A stretch of DNA of 64,000 bases from Agarophyton chilense (lineage: Eukaryota > Rhodophyta > Florideophyceae > Gracilariales > Gracilariaceae): assembly GCA_030374765.1 (NCBI GenBank), contig JARGXX010000095.1:868001-932000 (forward strand), read 5' to 3'. The notes under the pieces are model-generated. The model was not told where the DNA came from and made no database searches. It saw nothing but the letters and a program-made list of their open reading frames with translations. Positions 1 to 12,345 of the stretch are shown piece by piece (positions within the stretch are counted from its first letter, which is position 1; each line of letters begins with the position of its first letter). Both the position numbers and the translations under genes were made by a program.

Positions 1-1533
1 GACCCCCACAGGGGCAGGGCCTCCTGCGAGTGACAAAGACGAGTTACCTCCATCGGCGAGGAGTGCACGTGTCGGCCGACTCTTTCGGTTCTGCCGGGCA
101 CGGAGAGTATCCCCCTCAGCCTGGGCGTACTGAACCAGTTCCAAGTAGGTCAGCTTGCGCTTCTCTTCCCGATGTCGGGCAACCAATGCCCTTATCGAGG
201 GGTCCAAACCATCCACAAACATGGTGCATCTCTCGTAGGCGGGGAATACATTCCCGCATCGGTGAAACGCTTTATTCAAGCGAGTTGAATACACCGTTTC
301 GGTTTCCATCTGCTTCTGCCGCGTATCCCTTAATGCAAGGATTGCTTCCTGAATCGCATTTCCAGTAGCGTATGACCTCAAGAGGTACTGCACCGCTTCG
401 GGCCAGCACGTGGCTCCCCCTTCCGAGGCTCGGGATGATCCACGGACGGAGTTGAACTGGTCTTCAGCCATCCCCTTTAAGAAATAGGGTAATGCAAGAT
501 ACGCTTGCGCTTCACTCATACCGAGGATGTCAGCCTCCCGGACGAACCTCGCAAGGAAATCGAGCACCAGAATTGGGTCTGTTCCTGTGAACTCCATCTT
601 CTGTAGGGTGATGCTCAGCCTTTTGATGTAGTCCTTGACCTTACCCGTTCCGCGGGATGTTCGATCTCCCGAAGGGTTATCCAACCGGTACTAGCGGTAC
701 GATAGCAGCTTCCGATAGAGAGGATTCGTCGGCTTCAGCTCCCTAAATCCAAGGTGTTTCTTACCCTTCTTCCGGGTACGGATTTCTCCTTGAGAGGTGT
801 AAGTAGCCTTCGACCGAGTCGCCCGGGATGACCGGCGTCCATCTTCACTATCCGAAGATTCGGAGGACGAACTCGATGACGAGCGATTGGGGTCGGAATT
901 CGATAAATCATCTTGGAGGTGAACCCTCTTCTTGGACTGGCGGCGGTCCCGTTTAGCGGAGCGGTGTTCTTCGTCTTCCGAAACGTCGGGTTTATCCTTC
1001 GAGGCTTCTGTGTCTCCGTCCATACGGATAATGGCCTCGAGGGTGTCCAGCCGAGCTCGGAAGCGTTCCGCTTGCACGCGGTGTTCCTCCACGAGGCTCC
1101 GGTACTCCTGGATAAAGACCCCAGGGGTACCAAAGCTTTCCAAAAGGGAGTTCACATCCCTCTTCAGGGTACGAAGGTCATCGCCGACTCCCCGCACCGG
1201 GGCGTCCTCCACATTGAGGCGGAGGGTAGTAACCTCCTGAAGGAGCTCGACGTGAGTCGCGTTGGCGATATCGATTCTAGTCTCCAGGCGCTGTAATTCA
1301 GGGTCGGCCCGGCTTCGGGGTGCTGCTGAAGGGGTCTCCACCACTGGAGCTGGGCCCACAGCCACGACCTCTCGAGGACCTGAAACCACTGAGGGTGCTC
1401 TCCGAGTGTCCGGATCGATACCGGAATCGTTCCAACCTTCGGGAATTGAGTTCCTCGGCCTAGGCGGGGCCGGGGGCACTGAATCCGCTTGACGGTTCGA
1501 TCCAGTCCTGGAACCACGGGTAGGCGGCGACAT
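1..1533 (-). pseudogene. Ty3/gypsy gag, one in-frame stop, runs off left edge
   Basis: Gag-like protein of a minus-strand LTR retrotransposon. The first 280 codons (1533 to 691) have a Pro/Arg-rich N-terminus, a likely coiled coil and a Ser/Asp/Glu-rich acidic stretch. They end at a TAG (691-693). The same frame then stays open to base 1 and encodes a capsid-like region with VDGLDPSIRALVARHREEKR and LVQYAQAEGD. The second gag in this window (37.6 kb) has NPLYRKVLNYRYYRLK across the same junction, so the TAG replaces a Tyr codon. There are no frameshifts in about 510 codons. Pol must lie to the left of the window. Family assignment is by similarity to the better preserved copy at 36.7-38.7 kb. 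Confidence 0.8.
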
Positions 1534-1744
1534 GCTGCAGACACGACACCGACGATTCGGGGTAACGATGAAATTCGATCACGAGATTCCCGGAGAACGG
1601 ATGACGTAACACAAAACAAAAATAAAAACCACTTCCACCCTTTCCAAAGGGGTCCACTACAACAAATCTTCACGACGGTGCTTCCTCTTCCAAGAGATAT
1701 TCCAACACGTGGATGACCAACCCAAAAGTCCGAGAACGGATTCT

Positions 1745-1760
1745 AAGTCGGGAGACCACT
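1745..1760 (-). other. Putative primer-binding site of the left-edge element
   Basis: On the minus strand the LTR ends in CCACA and is followed by AGTGGTCTCCCGACTT, the place of a reverse-transcription primer site. Nearly the same string follows the LTR in the two other chromoviruses here (7791 and 38990). It does not match a standard initiator-tRNA end that I can place. Confidence 0.6.
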
Positions 1761-2580
1761 TGTGGAGCAAAACCCGGCGACGGGAAGTGCTCTCAAGGTG
1801 TTCGAAGCCTTGCTCCCTGAGAGGAGGCAGACTCAGATACAGAGCCCTCCGTTCCACCCGTAGTGTGGGGTGTAACTCCCACGGGGGATTCCGGCAGTAC
1901 CGACGGAGGTGAGGGGTAGAAACCGTTGGATCGGGAATGGGTATGGGTATCCCAAAGAATGGGGGAAAATCCGGCGAAGAGGAAAAACGGGGCGAGGGTC
2001 GGGCACTAACAGGCACCGGACCCGAGAACCAGAAAAGGGGCGAAACAACAAAAGAAACCCAATACAGGGGCGAAAACCTGTCCTCGAAAGGAAACACAAA
2101 AAGCACGCAACAAGTAAGCAGAACCCCCACGGGGTATCGTGCACGCAGGTCGTCTGAGCGGTCCCAAGGGGGTGGTTGCACGGAACCCAAACGTGGGCAC
2201 TCTCCAAGTGGAGTCGTGTCCCTACGCAGGCGTTGCTAACCAGAGCCCGTTCCGGGTTGTAAGGCCGAAACGATGGCGACGAAGATCCTCTAAAGGTATC
2301 GAAGACAACCCTTGGTTGTCATTTACTCTGAGCTCGGACTGTCAGATCTCCCCTCTCTAAGTAGGGCCCACTAACTAAACTCTACAGTAGTGCACACCTG
2401 CTCAGGGCCATACACGTGGAGATCCCACTGCCAGGGCCCAAAAATCCAACGTTCTAACAAATATCCGAAATTCGGTGCCAAAATTAAGCCACGTGTATCA
2501 CGGGGCCAATCTAACCATGGGCCATCCGAATTTTCCCTTATAGGCGAAATATAACCAGAAAACAGTGCCACCTCAGCACA
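1761..2580 (-). repeat. 5' LTR of the left-edge Ty3/gypsy element (outer boundary approximate)
   Basis: The inner edge is fixed by TGTGG at 1761 next to the primer-binding-site-like string. No second LTR is in the window, so the outer edge is a guess somewhere between about 2.37 and 2.58 kb. The sequence is non-coding in all frames at meaningful length. Confidence 0.5.
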
Positions 2581-2784
2581 ACTTAGAGGGGATCATAATC
2601 ATAACCCTCGGAGGGTTCAATCCTCATTCTATGAGTTGCATCTTCAAGTATCCCCTAAATGGGCTTTGCTCTACACCTACATCGACGGCAAGCGACTGGT
2701 TGTTGCGCCAGCCACTCTACGAAATAACCAAGGTTCTTACGGTATCTCTGCAGCGTTGCCGGGTTTACCCGTCAGTGAGCTAGA

Positions 2785-4659
2785 TCAAAAAGCCCGTGAC
2801 GGTTCCTCGGCTGGATTTTTCCCACTAGGGACATAAAAACAATCCATTGTTAGCTCACCAACGAGTATCAACGTGGCAACGCGTCTGCAGATCCGGTTAA
2901 AGCTTCGCTTACTGCTACGTCCCTTTGGCAAAGCTCCAAGAAGCGACTGGTTATCAATAAACATAATTATCCGTGTTCGATAATTGTCCCGATTTCGAAG
3001 AAGCCAACGCAGACCAAGAATGACTGCTTCGCCCTCTAGAATGTGTATCGGGTGTTTTTTCTTCCAACGATGTCGTATCGCAATTTTCCACTCGTGTTCT
3101 TCAATCCATTCAATCCGATCCGATCCTTCGCAAATTTTGAAAGGATCTCGGCACTCGGTATAAACTACTCCTCTACCAATTAAGCTTGCGTCTGTACAAA
3201 GGATTGTTTTGTTGACCGGCGTAGAGATATTAATCCGGATCAACGGTGCTAGATTTAAAATTAATTACAGCTCCTTTCGGCTAACTACGTTGCCGCCAAC
3301 ATATTCATTGGTTGAGGACGTAATGGAATATATTCTTTCGAAGACCGAAAAGAGTGCCCTCCTCAATAGCATAAACCAAACCCATTTTCCAATTATGCTT
3401 TTTACTTCTTGTACCTTCCATATTTTCTTTTTCAGCATGTTTTCAGTAATTGTTATCAACGTTCTCATTTTTTCACGTTTTGGCATCAATACGCCATTCT
3501 TCCCGACTTGAATTCCCAAGACTTCTGTACTTTCTCCTTCTGCCGGCCATGATACTTTTGTCGCCTGCGAAGGCAAAGAGCTACGCTCAGACTCCTTTAC
3601 CACGGCTCGCAGATTTCTTTCCGACATCTCTTTGCTTGTTCCAAACGAAAAATAATCGTCCACGTAAGCTCCAAATTTATATTCGCCAACGGAAATTGAA
3701 TCCGCTACCCAGTCGTCCATGCAGAGCTTGGCGCGAGCTAAGATTTCTACATGGATTTTCTGAGCCACAAAGGCAGAGTGTGACCACCCCATGGGCATTG
3801 AGAGCATGACGGGGAATAATTTTTTCCCTCCAACTTCGATTGGTGGCAAACCAAAATACGTATTCATCCATCCTGGTAATTTCATATGGTGGTATTGATT
3901 GTCCATGTCTGACTTTCCAAAATAAAGCGTTCGTCCTTCCGGGATGTGTTATCTCGCCAGATGCCCTGGGTTAGGAATATCGATTTTTGGTGGATCGATA
4001 AACTGAAGGTTAGCGTTCCGAGCGTCGATTATGAGCCTTTGTTTTCCCTCTTTTTTAGGAACCGCAAAAACACCATTTACAACTTTCGGTTTTCTTTCCC
4101 TCAAATCTACTAACCCCCCTTCCACCAATTTTCTAATCAGGGCATTGTAATCTTTCGCCTTCACTCCACAAAACGGCTTCTTAGCTCCTTTCACCTCTTC
4201 ATCTTCTCGGATAATTTTTCTAGTTATATATAGTAGCTGTATATCCCCTGGTAGTAATGAGATAATATCAGCCGAGGCTGCCAGACCATTTTCTGGCAAT
4301 GATACTCGGTCCGGATTCAGCCAGACCCATTGGTGTAGGTCACTGTATTCGAACGTAGAATCAACCTCTCCTACGGACTCCTCCGCAACGAAATAATTTC
4401 GGCGGTATGAGTCCTCCCCGATGCCTTGCAAGATATTTCTCGCCAGGCTTTGGACAGCGTTCCTTCCTTGTACCGGTAGAAAGGGGTAGACATGCCTGGC
4501 ATACAAGCAATTAAGCCCACTTCGAAGTCCCTCAAGTATACTTTGGATTTTCTCCTTGCGTCTCCACTTTTGTCGTTGTGGTGCGCTTGCTTTCTTTGTA
4601 TCCCCGTCCTGTATATCAGACGCCCCTGACATAGGAAGCACGTCCCGCCTGTCCGTCAA
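2785..4659 (-). pseudogene. DIRS-like reverse transcriptase and RNase H, two in-frame stops
   Basis: One minus-strand frame holds three open blocks separated only by TAA codons near 3949 and 3262. Block 1 (4659-3952) has the RT N-terminal finger with LIIDARNANLQFIDPP. Block 2 (3906-3265) has the palm, with GAYVDDYFSFG as the catalytic YVDD box and PMGWSHSAFVAQ upstream. Block 3 (3243-2785) is an RNase H with CTDAS, the Glu of LEGEAV, DNQSLLGALP and a C-terminal GKNPAEEPSR. This RT-RNase H pairing resembles DIRS/tyrosine-recombinase retroelements, but no recombinase ORF is visible. ORF1 lies immediately upstream in the element. Expected activity is reverse transcription of element RNA; this copy is probably dead. 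Confidence 0.7.
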
Positions 4660-4666
4660 ATTAAAA

Positions 4667-4695
4667 ATTGTTGTTGTTGTTGTTGCTGTCGTTGT
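4667..4695. repeat. TTG-type microsatellite between element ORFs
   Basis: A short run of TTG triplets (CAA on the coding strand) lies between ORF1 and the RT ORF of the DIRS-like element. Confidence 0.8.
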
Positions 4696-4702
4696 TTTTA
4701 TA

Positions 4703-5875
4703 TTAATTTTCGTTCCCGTCTCCTTGCTTCCGCACGGCAGACTTATCCTTCTTAAACTCCTTACGAAGTTTGGCCGACTTGTAAAGCCTTCGCTCCATTG
4801 ACTCGCTTTTCAAATCGTCGTGCTCTTCTTCGAGTTCTCTGGCCGCTTCCCAGTTGCCAGTCTTATCAACCATTGTCACTGCAGCCAACCTGCGAATTGC
4901 CAACTCCACCGCCAACTCATTTTTGGCTCTTATTTTGCCTAGCGGGCTGATGAGGCAGTCGATAACCCGAGCTAGCGTTGCAGCTTCCCGGCGGTTCCGA
5001 ATGCCCGTCAAATGACAAGCTTCAACCCACGCAGAGACCGTCGGATAATTCGTCAGGGCTTTGCGGAGCATATCTTCCCCTTCAAGACTGTCAACCGAAA
5101 CATATTGTTCAGGAAACGGTTTGCTAGCGAAAGCAACCCAGAACTTTTTGTTCGCCTTCTGCCGCATCGAACTCAAAGCCTTCTTCGCAAGGCTCGAAAT
5201 CCCCTCGTCTCCATCGTCGGACTCTGAACCGGAGTCATTGCCAGAATAGACAACAACTCCTTCCATCGCCTGTCTGATGTCAACAAGAAAATCGTCCCCC
5301 TTTGACTTCTTTTTTGAGTTTTTTCGCGACTCCTTCAATTCCTTAATGTCTTTAGTCATGCGTTTCTGCGCCTTCTCCAACCCCTCCATGAAAGAAAGAA
5401 TTTTCTGCATTTCACTGGGGCGCGTAGTAGCCTCTTCCTCAGAGTCAGAATCCGGAGCGGACTCGGACTCGTATTCACTCGACGATTCACCCTTTTTGCC
5501 CCCCGTCACGCGTTTAGAACGCCCTCGAGGCTTTTGATCCGAGACGGTTACAACTCGAGTACTCGCTACTCCCTTAGAAGACCCCGCTTTCGACGAACTC
5601 CCTCCGACACTTAGTGGGTATGTTTTATCTTCAATGCAATGAAACAAGACTTCCGTCTCTCCCTCTTTAGGGATTCCCGGAATCTCATTCCTTATTACAA
5701 GAAGGAGCGCATTTTTGCTCTGTGACTTTTCTCCAAGGTAAACTGAAAGCTTACCCCGAAAAGCTTCTCTTACGACTCCCAAGGCGTCTTCCCCCATGCC
5801 CTCGATTTTCTGCCCGAGAGCCCTACAGTTTGAAATTTTGTTTGTAGCAGGTCCATCACCTCTAAGGACCGTCAA
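4703..5875 (-). CDS. ORF1 (gag-like) of the DIRS-like element
   Basis: An uninterrupted 390-codon ORF upstream of the RT ORF on the same strand and separated by 43 bases. It has a Ser/Asp/Glu-rich, low-complexity middle (about residues 100-160 and 210-235) and a Lys-rich coiled-coil-like stretch (about 160-200). A compact helical C-terminal region contains NYPTVSAWVEACHLTGIRNR, and the tail is strongly basic. I recognise no named domain. Position, size and charge pattern suggest the nucleocapsid-like ORF1 of a DIRS or similar retroelement. It is in a different frame from RT. Being open while the RT carries stops suggests recent inactivation or relaxed constraint. Confidence 0.6.
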   Translation of the reverse strand: MTVLRGDGPATNKISNCRALGQKIEGMGEDALGVVREAFRGKLSVYLGEKSQSKNALLLVIRNEIPGIPKEGETEVLFHCIEDKTYPLSVGGSSSKAGSSKGVASTRVVTVSDQKPRGRSKRVTGGKKGESSSEYESESAPDSDSEEEATTRPSEMQKILSFMEGLEKAQKRMTKDIKELKESRKNSKKKSKGDDFLVDIRQAMEGVVVYSGNDSGSESDDGDEGISSLAKKALSSMRQKANKKFWVAFASKPFPEQYVSVDSLEGEDMLRKALTNYPTVSAWVEACHLTGIRNRREAATLARVIDCLISPLGKIRAKNELAVELAIRRLAAVTMVDKTGNWEAARELEEEHDDLKSESMERRLYKSAKLRKEFKKDKSAVRKQGDGNEN

Positions 5876-7344
5876 CCCATTCCGTCCTCGGGACTACTTA
5901 AACCCGTAGTGCAGGCTTGCGCTTTTAGGAGGGCTGCTCCTGGCTGAGCGCCCGACCTAAATAGATCCAGCCGTCACCCGACCCCCATACAAGTGGAATT
6001 AGGTCCGGGCCTCGTATCCGCCAGGTCCCTGAGATTCGTGCCTCGACAACACTACCCGCAGTTACTACTGGACAGACCTTGGTGCTTTAAACACCCCCGC
6101 CTTACTTCATTACGCAAGGCGCATGGTACAGAAATTTGAACAATTGTTTTCCCGAAAACCCCTCAAAAACTAAACACCGATAGCGCGGAAACCGTTAATT
6201 CCGATATGCAACTTCAAAAACCCTTATAAGACTCGATTAAAAAACACGCAGAACCCCCAGCCAGATATGAACTTCACGCGAGCTCCCGGATTGCACTGAC
6301 GATAAACTTGCGCACGTGGGAAAAAAACCCCTGATCACCCAATTAAGGAAAGACCTTACATAATTCCGTTTCCGGACTCTAACACAAGCAACGCTAGCAA
6401 AGCCCAATGGACAACAACCCATACGGGAACACACTTAAGCTCTGCATTTCGTCGAACCTAGCCTTAAAAAATTATTTTTCACCAGCATACCGCAATGCCC
6501 GGCCCCGAAGTACCGAAAATTTAATTTCCTCAGAAATTTGAAACAAGTTTCAAGAATTTCGAAAAAAGACACCAACTTGATAGGGATCACTGGCCTACGG
6601 ATGCCTGATCACTTCCCTCTCCAACAGGGATCCCTCCCTGACTTACTCCGTTAGCCAGCTTACGCTGCCCAGTCGACACCACGAGGAGGTGGAGTAAAGC
6701 TTTAGTCGACCAAACGCAGAGGCGTCAATTTCTCGTCAAGTCTCCGGAAATAATAATCCCTACGCAGGCTCTGGATTAAAACAATGTCTGTTGTTTTTCG
6801 TTTGATTTCTTCCTTTTGTTGTATCACAAACTGCCGCCGGCGCAAAAACGAACCTAGCTTCGATTCAGGTATGTGCGGCTTGGCTGCAGATCACATAATG
6901 AATGTTAGACTCTCATATTCGTCTAAGGATAGAGAACGTTTAGTTGAAACGCTACTAAAAAATGCATCCTTGAGGAAAGAGACTTCGAAAATGCCCAATT
7001 ACACCTTCTCTTTCTTCTAAAAGCCCAAAAAAACGAAGGCTTTTATGAGGTGACCATACCTTAAATTCATATTTTTAAGTTTCGAGAGTTTGTTGAAAAC
7101 ATTTGCTAAATGTTATTGAAGTCTCCCTTCAAGCTTCCGAGATCCGATGATCACAAAATGACGAAAAAAACTTTGATTACCAAGAAAAATCTGCCCCCTT
7201 TTTTTTATTAATAAGTTCCCAAAACCTTCCGGCAGGTACCGTCTCAACCTTGATAAAGCCGCTACAGTCATGTGAAATCTCCTCTTTACGCGCTGGAGCT
7301 CTGCTGCTCACTATACATAGGAGCTTAAGAACATTGTGGGTCAG
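5876..7344. other. No gene recognised
   Basis: Only short ORFs without recognisable motifs. It probably includes the 5' terminal repeat of the DIRS-like element (right of 5.9 kb) and old intergenic sequence up to the next LTR. I see no RNA gene. Confidence 0.5.
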
Positions 7345-7790
7345 TGCGAAGAAGCAACGATCAATGTTGAGTTCTGTAAGCTGCCAGAGCCTGAGGTATC
7401 CTACAGACGCCACGTGGACCGGCCCACCTCGGCTGGGCTCATTTAGATAATTATTTTGTTTCAGTTAGTGTAATAGATTAGCATAAAGGTGCCAGGGAGA
7501 TCCCAGCGCCTCGCCATTGAGATTTACTTGGCTGAAGTGACGCTTCTCTCTTAGAGTAAAATAGGCACCGTTGGGATACTAAATTACCCTCTTTGGTACA
7601 TTAAGTCCACCAATTGGTCTTCAAGCCATCGTTTCCGTAGCTCCGATCTGTACGACTACGCAGTAAACGCCAGCCCATTGCACCAAGAACGCTGGGAGTG
7701 CCGCCATCAAAGATACGAACCTTAGGATCCGCTCTACTACGCTACAACTGGTTGAGACCTGTATGCTGACCCACCAGTCATTGCGTTACA
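7345..7790 (+). repeat. 5' LTR of the plus-strand chromovirus
   Basis: Starts TGCGAAG and ends GTTACA. It is paired with 17423-17868, which starts TGTGAAG and ends TTTACA. Confidence 0.88.
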
Positions 7791-7812
7791 TTTTGATCTC
7801 CCGACTTAGAAT
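7791..7812 (+). other. Putative primer-binding site
   Basis: TTGATCTCCCGACTTAGAAT directly follows the LTR. The core TCCCGACTTA is shared with the other two chromoviruses in this window. Confidence 0.6.
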
Positions 7813-7825
7813 TCCTTAGGAGTAT

Positions 7826-9832
7826 TTGAACGAACCACTAGAACGAAGAATTATTCTGAATTTAGACTTTGGTTTAATTCTCGATCTGACAAGAAGTACA
7901 GAAGCAACCGCCATTATGGATGCAAGAAACATTCCCAACCGACCAGAACATAGGATTCTTACGGCAAGACCAGTCACCACTGCAACGCCGAAGATGTCTC
8001 CTGAACCACAGGTTGATAATGTCAGCGACGGCTGGAGCTCGAAAAGCCAGCCGCAAGGAGTACTGACTACCATGAACGTCCCTGAAAGGATTCCCAGAAA
8101 ACCCACGATAGCAGAGCCTTTACGAGACAGCCTCACTGGGGCCACCTCTAGGCCAGGAACACCTCAAGGAGAACCCCCTAAGACCGAAGGAATTAGAGAG
8201 AACATTCCCGCAGGGCTTGCCAACCTTCTCTGGCCCCGCATCCGTGAGCTCTTCTCAGCTCAGGGGGATTCCATTATGGACATACGACTCGCTAAGCTGA
8301 TCGCTGACCATTTGGATTGCCACGTTATGCGAATCGTTACCAAGGTCATGGATTCTGAGCGAATCTTAGACTCCATAATTCAGGCCGTTTAAGGAACAGT
8401 CACCAGCCAGACAGGCAATACGGTCACTAGAACTACTACACAAGTCAATAATCTGGATTTCATATAGCAACCCCCTACCGAACCCCCAGGAGTGGTGGCG
8501 TTATCCGCCTCTCGCCGGGAAAACCATCAAGAAAACCACATGGTGGGACAATCTAGGAGCAGGAGAGAAGCTCCGCGTCTAGGTGAGAGACAGGTTGCCC
8601 ATCAGGAGAATCCAAGGGCGGAACAAGCGAGCAGCAGAATAGAACCTCCGCGTCTAGAAGAGGGACAGATTGCCCTTCCCAAAGGACAATATGAGGTACA
8701 GCGACCTCAGGGCTTCATCGGATCTGATAGAGAGATAGATCCGCTAGGTCCCTATTCCACTGGAAAGAAAAGAAGTAACTGCAGGAGAAAGAAGAACAGA
8801 AGAAGTAAAAGAAGAGACCATTCGGACACGAGTGATTTCGAATCGGCCTCGACCGAAACGACCGCCTGGGAAGTAGATGCGGGTGCCGTTCGAGGCCTCA
8901 AACCACTGAAAACCACAGACAAACTTTTCCTTAAGGTTCTACACTACCGGAATAATCGGCGGGCCGACAGGTCCCCGAAATATTCTGGTTCGCTGGCTCG
9001 AAGAGTCGCTAAATAAACCAAACGGATGCAACTAACCATTACGGACAAGTTCTCGGGTTCCAATCCCACAGCTGTCCTTAGGTTTCTCAGTTTGTTCCGT
9101 ACGGCCTTTTATCAGAACGGTGTCCACGAGGGCGCCGTTCAGTACCTTTTCCATTTCTTCCTCACAGGACAGGCGCGTGACCGAGTGGTTTCGAAGAAAT
9201 CTGGCACAACTGACCTCGTGGATGCTCAAGACCGGGAGCTACTCAGGTCATACCCTCAGGTTATTCATTACCTCTTGGAAACTTACACCACGGATGACGT
9301 TATAATGGATGCCCACCAGGAAGTAATATCCTTTAGCCAGGGCTCCGACATGACCCAATCGGCTTTCGCGGACGACTTATGGAAGAAGGCTTACCGATGT
9401 GGAAATGTATTCTCCGAAGGACAGCTCGAACTTCACTTCATCACAGGATTACTCCCTGCCATTCGGACACCTGTTCGCAATTCCCACACGGAAAACACAC
9501 AACACTCCTTCCGAAGGCTCGTTACTTATGGCGAAGGTTATGGAAAAACCTCCAGGACTTCCAGGCGGAATGCTGACATATCCAGAGGACACGCAACCCC
9601 ACTGCTTAAACCTAACCAAGCCCATTTGGTTAGCTTCACAGAATCGTACATAGAATCATCACTCCATTATACCGACTCCGGAGATGTCCTCGCGGATAAT
9701 TTCAGTCCTCTTCCGTCCGGGACCCCATCATATACTTCCCAGGGAACAATAGCGACCACTGGACCACCCCCGCCCAAATATTCTCCCTTTCCGCGAGAAT
9801 TACCGGGTGCGGCGATCCGAAGGATTGTTTAG
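7826..9832 (+). pseudogene. Chromovirus gag, three in-frame stops
   Basis: One frame spans about 669 codons with stops only at TAA (8390), TAG (about 8465) and TAA (9014), and no frameshift. The first part is Pro/Arg-rich. The second contains a basic Lys/Arg/Asn cluster. The third (9026-9832) is the capsid-like core, with KFSGSNPTAVLRFLSLFRTA, LFHFFLTGQARDRV and YRCGNVFSEGQLELHFITGL. This pattern matches the gag of the minus-strand chromovirus at 37 kb (CGNVHSTEDKITLYIDGL). No intact zinc knuckle was seen after it. It would form virus-like particles around element RNA; this copy is inactive as it stands. Confidence 0.75.
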
Positions 9833-10131
9833 CAGGGCACAGCAACGAGCCACATGTACACCTGGAAGCTCACGCCATGCCACGCCTCAGGATACTCCGA
9901 TCAAATCCCCACAGGTCCACGCCATTGTAGACCCTACAAAAGACCCCGGGACGAGTTTTATCCTCAGGAAGAAACGGAAAACCCATTGGAAAACTGTTAG
10001 AGGGTCGACGCGAGTCAAATCCTCGCTCTTTAAGCCCCTGTCTCAACCAATTGGACGGTCATGAGCCAAAGATCTCCTCACCTCCCAATGCAAACCACCT
10101 ACGATGGACCACTCAGGATGAACCAGAATTG

Positions 10132-11743
10132 AAACACCGTAACGACCCTGTCTGTATCCTAAGAAAGAGAATTACAAAGTTCGAGTAACCGTAGGACTTC
10201 GTTCCAACAACTCTCGAATGACCACAGCCGTATTGGACACAGACGCTGGTCCCAACTAGGTCCATCCTAAGCTACTCCCACTTGGATGGAAAGATTTCGT
10301 TCAGGCAAGGAAGACGCCCAGTATTACCGATGCATCACGTGACCCAATGGACATTAAAGAGAAAGTACCACTTTACATCTAGTTAGGATGATTCAAAGTC
10401 CGCACGTGGTTCCTTGTATGTCCTAACTTGGGCGCTGAGGCAATCCTAGAGACCTCCTTTATCGATCGATACACCAAGGCCATTTATCCGGGCTTTATGA
10501 AAGTCGCATTCTACCGCGCACCTTTCCATCTCCATAACTGGTTCCGCCCCAGGGCGAAACGCAAACCGCAAACGAACGGTTGTCTCCGAAAACACTAAGT
10601 CCAATAAGGTTCGCCTGTCAAAGGCCATAAAGATATCCCCGATGACCCAAATTGCTGTATCGGTCCATTCCCAGTTCTCAGGTCTCGTGGCGATTCACAA
10701 CTACCCGAAAACGGTTCTGAAGCACCTTACCTTAATGGCAAATGTAGTAATGGACATCCGCCCCAACAAGCCCTTCTTGGTCAAAATCAGAAACTTCAGA
10801 GATAAACCCGTACGGATACCTAAAGGTACAGTGATTGGCATCACTCTACCCGCGCCCGTGGCCATCATGGAGGCCCAATTGGATATCCTTTTAACGCCAA
10901 CTCCCGACGAGGACGTTGACTTTTGGGAGGGGACAGTCGCTATCGGTGCAAAATTCGAGTTCTATAGGCCCCAGGTACCTGATCTCCTCAGGGATTACCA
11001 GGCCATGTGGTCAGGTGGATTGGGCAAAATTAGAGCCACTACACACCGCATTGACTTTCAGGATGATGCTAGACCACAGTTCCAGCACCCATACAGTACA
11101 GGCCTTAAGGGTAGGGAAATGTAGCCGGCCAGATGGACAAGATGCGCAAAGCTCAATTCATAGAGCGGGCGCCTCCGAACCATTCCGAATGGGCAAGTCC
11201 CTTTGTCCTCGTGGCGAAGAAAGATGGCTCCGTGAGGTTCTGTGTCGACTACAGGAAGCTGAACGCAGTAACAAAGAGGGACTCATACCCGTTACCCCGG
11301 ATGGAAGACTGTCTGGATTCCTTAGGCGAAGCTGTCTTATTTACCACATTGGACGCTAACTCCGGAAATTGGCCAATCCCCTGGCCGAAGACGAGAGAGC
11401 GCTGACAACCTTTACCACCCATGAAGTTCTGTTCAGATTAACTCGTATGCCCTTTGGTTTAAAGAATGCGCCAGCAACTTTCCAACGGATAATGGACATC
11501 ATACTGTCCAGAGTCATACGGAACTTCGCCCTGGTTTATTTAGATGACGTAATAATCATCTCACAGACCGTTAAGGAACACCTTCGCTATGTGAAGGCGG
11601 TGCTAACAATCCTAAAGGACGCTGTATTATCACTGAAACTCCGCCAATGCGATTTCTTCCAGGCCTCGGTGGAATATCTCGCTCACGTCGTCCTCCCAGG
11701 AAAGCTAAAGGTAGCCATACGGACCACGAACGTTATCCGCTAG
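10132..11743 (+). pseudogene. Chromovirus protease and reverse transcriptase, multiple stops and shifts
   Basis: The aspartic-protease motif AVLDTDAGPN lies near 10.21 kb and is followed at once by a TAG. RT follows in pieces in three frames: 10642-11124 (linker up to WSGGLGKIRATTHRIDF), 11133-11405 (KKDGSVRFCVDYRKLNAVTK, then DSYPLPRMEDCLDSL) and 11369-11743 (FRLTRMPFGLKNAPATFQ and the catalytic YLDDVIIIS). Motif order and wording are textbook Ty3/gypsy. At least four stops and two frame changes make it non-functional. The LDTDAGPN protease variant is shared with the second chromovirus at 36.2 kb, so the two belong to related lineages. Confidence 0.85.
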
Positions 11744-11749
11744 GCTAAA

Positions 11750-12345
11750 CCCCCTAAGACCCACACGGAACTACGATCCTTCGTGGGCTTATGCAATGTC
11801 TACCGACGGTTCGTCCAAGGGTTTGCCAAGATCTCGGCCCCGCTCAACGCAATGCTGAAGAAGGGAACACCTTCGGAGTTTGAGGCCCTTACCGACCACC
11901 AGTAGGAGGCATTTCAGATCCTAAAAGACAAAATACTGAACCCATCTATGTTGGCTTTACCAAAACCCTATACGCTCTTTGTCCTGGACACAGACGCATT
12001 TGATGCCTAAGTTGGATGTGCACTGCTACAGGAACAAAAGTCACCGAAAGACTATCGACCTATTGGATACTGGAGCAGAACGCTCACAAGCGCGGAGCAA
12101 AACTACAGTACCCCGAAAAGGAATGTCTAGCCATCGTAAGTTCCATATTTACACTCCGTCCTTACTTCGAGGGAACTAGGGTTATCATTAGGACAGACCA
12201 TGATTCACTCTGCTGGTTCCTCAATATTTCCGGTGCATCAAGTCGCATCGCTCATTTGCGCCTTAGGCTCTCAGAGAACGACTACAACAACCTATAGGCC
12301 AGGCATCAAGCACCAGGCAGTAGATGCCCTGTCGCGAATCATTAC
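11750..12345 (+). pseudogene. RNase H domain remnant
   Basis: The block 12016-12297 reads YPEKECLAIVSSIFTLRPYF, then VIIRTDHDSLCWFLNIS and HLRLRLSE. In the next frame comes YRPGIKHQAVDALSRI, the standard Ty3/gypsy RNase H tail. A frameshift near 12290 separates the two. The RT connection domain (FVGLCNVYRRFVQGFAKI, near 11.78 kb) precedes it. Confidence 0.75.

Noticed and set aside
2600-2640. tRNA-like GGTTCAATCC sequence
   Set aside because: No acceptor, D-arm or anticodon-arm pairing could be drawn around it.
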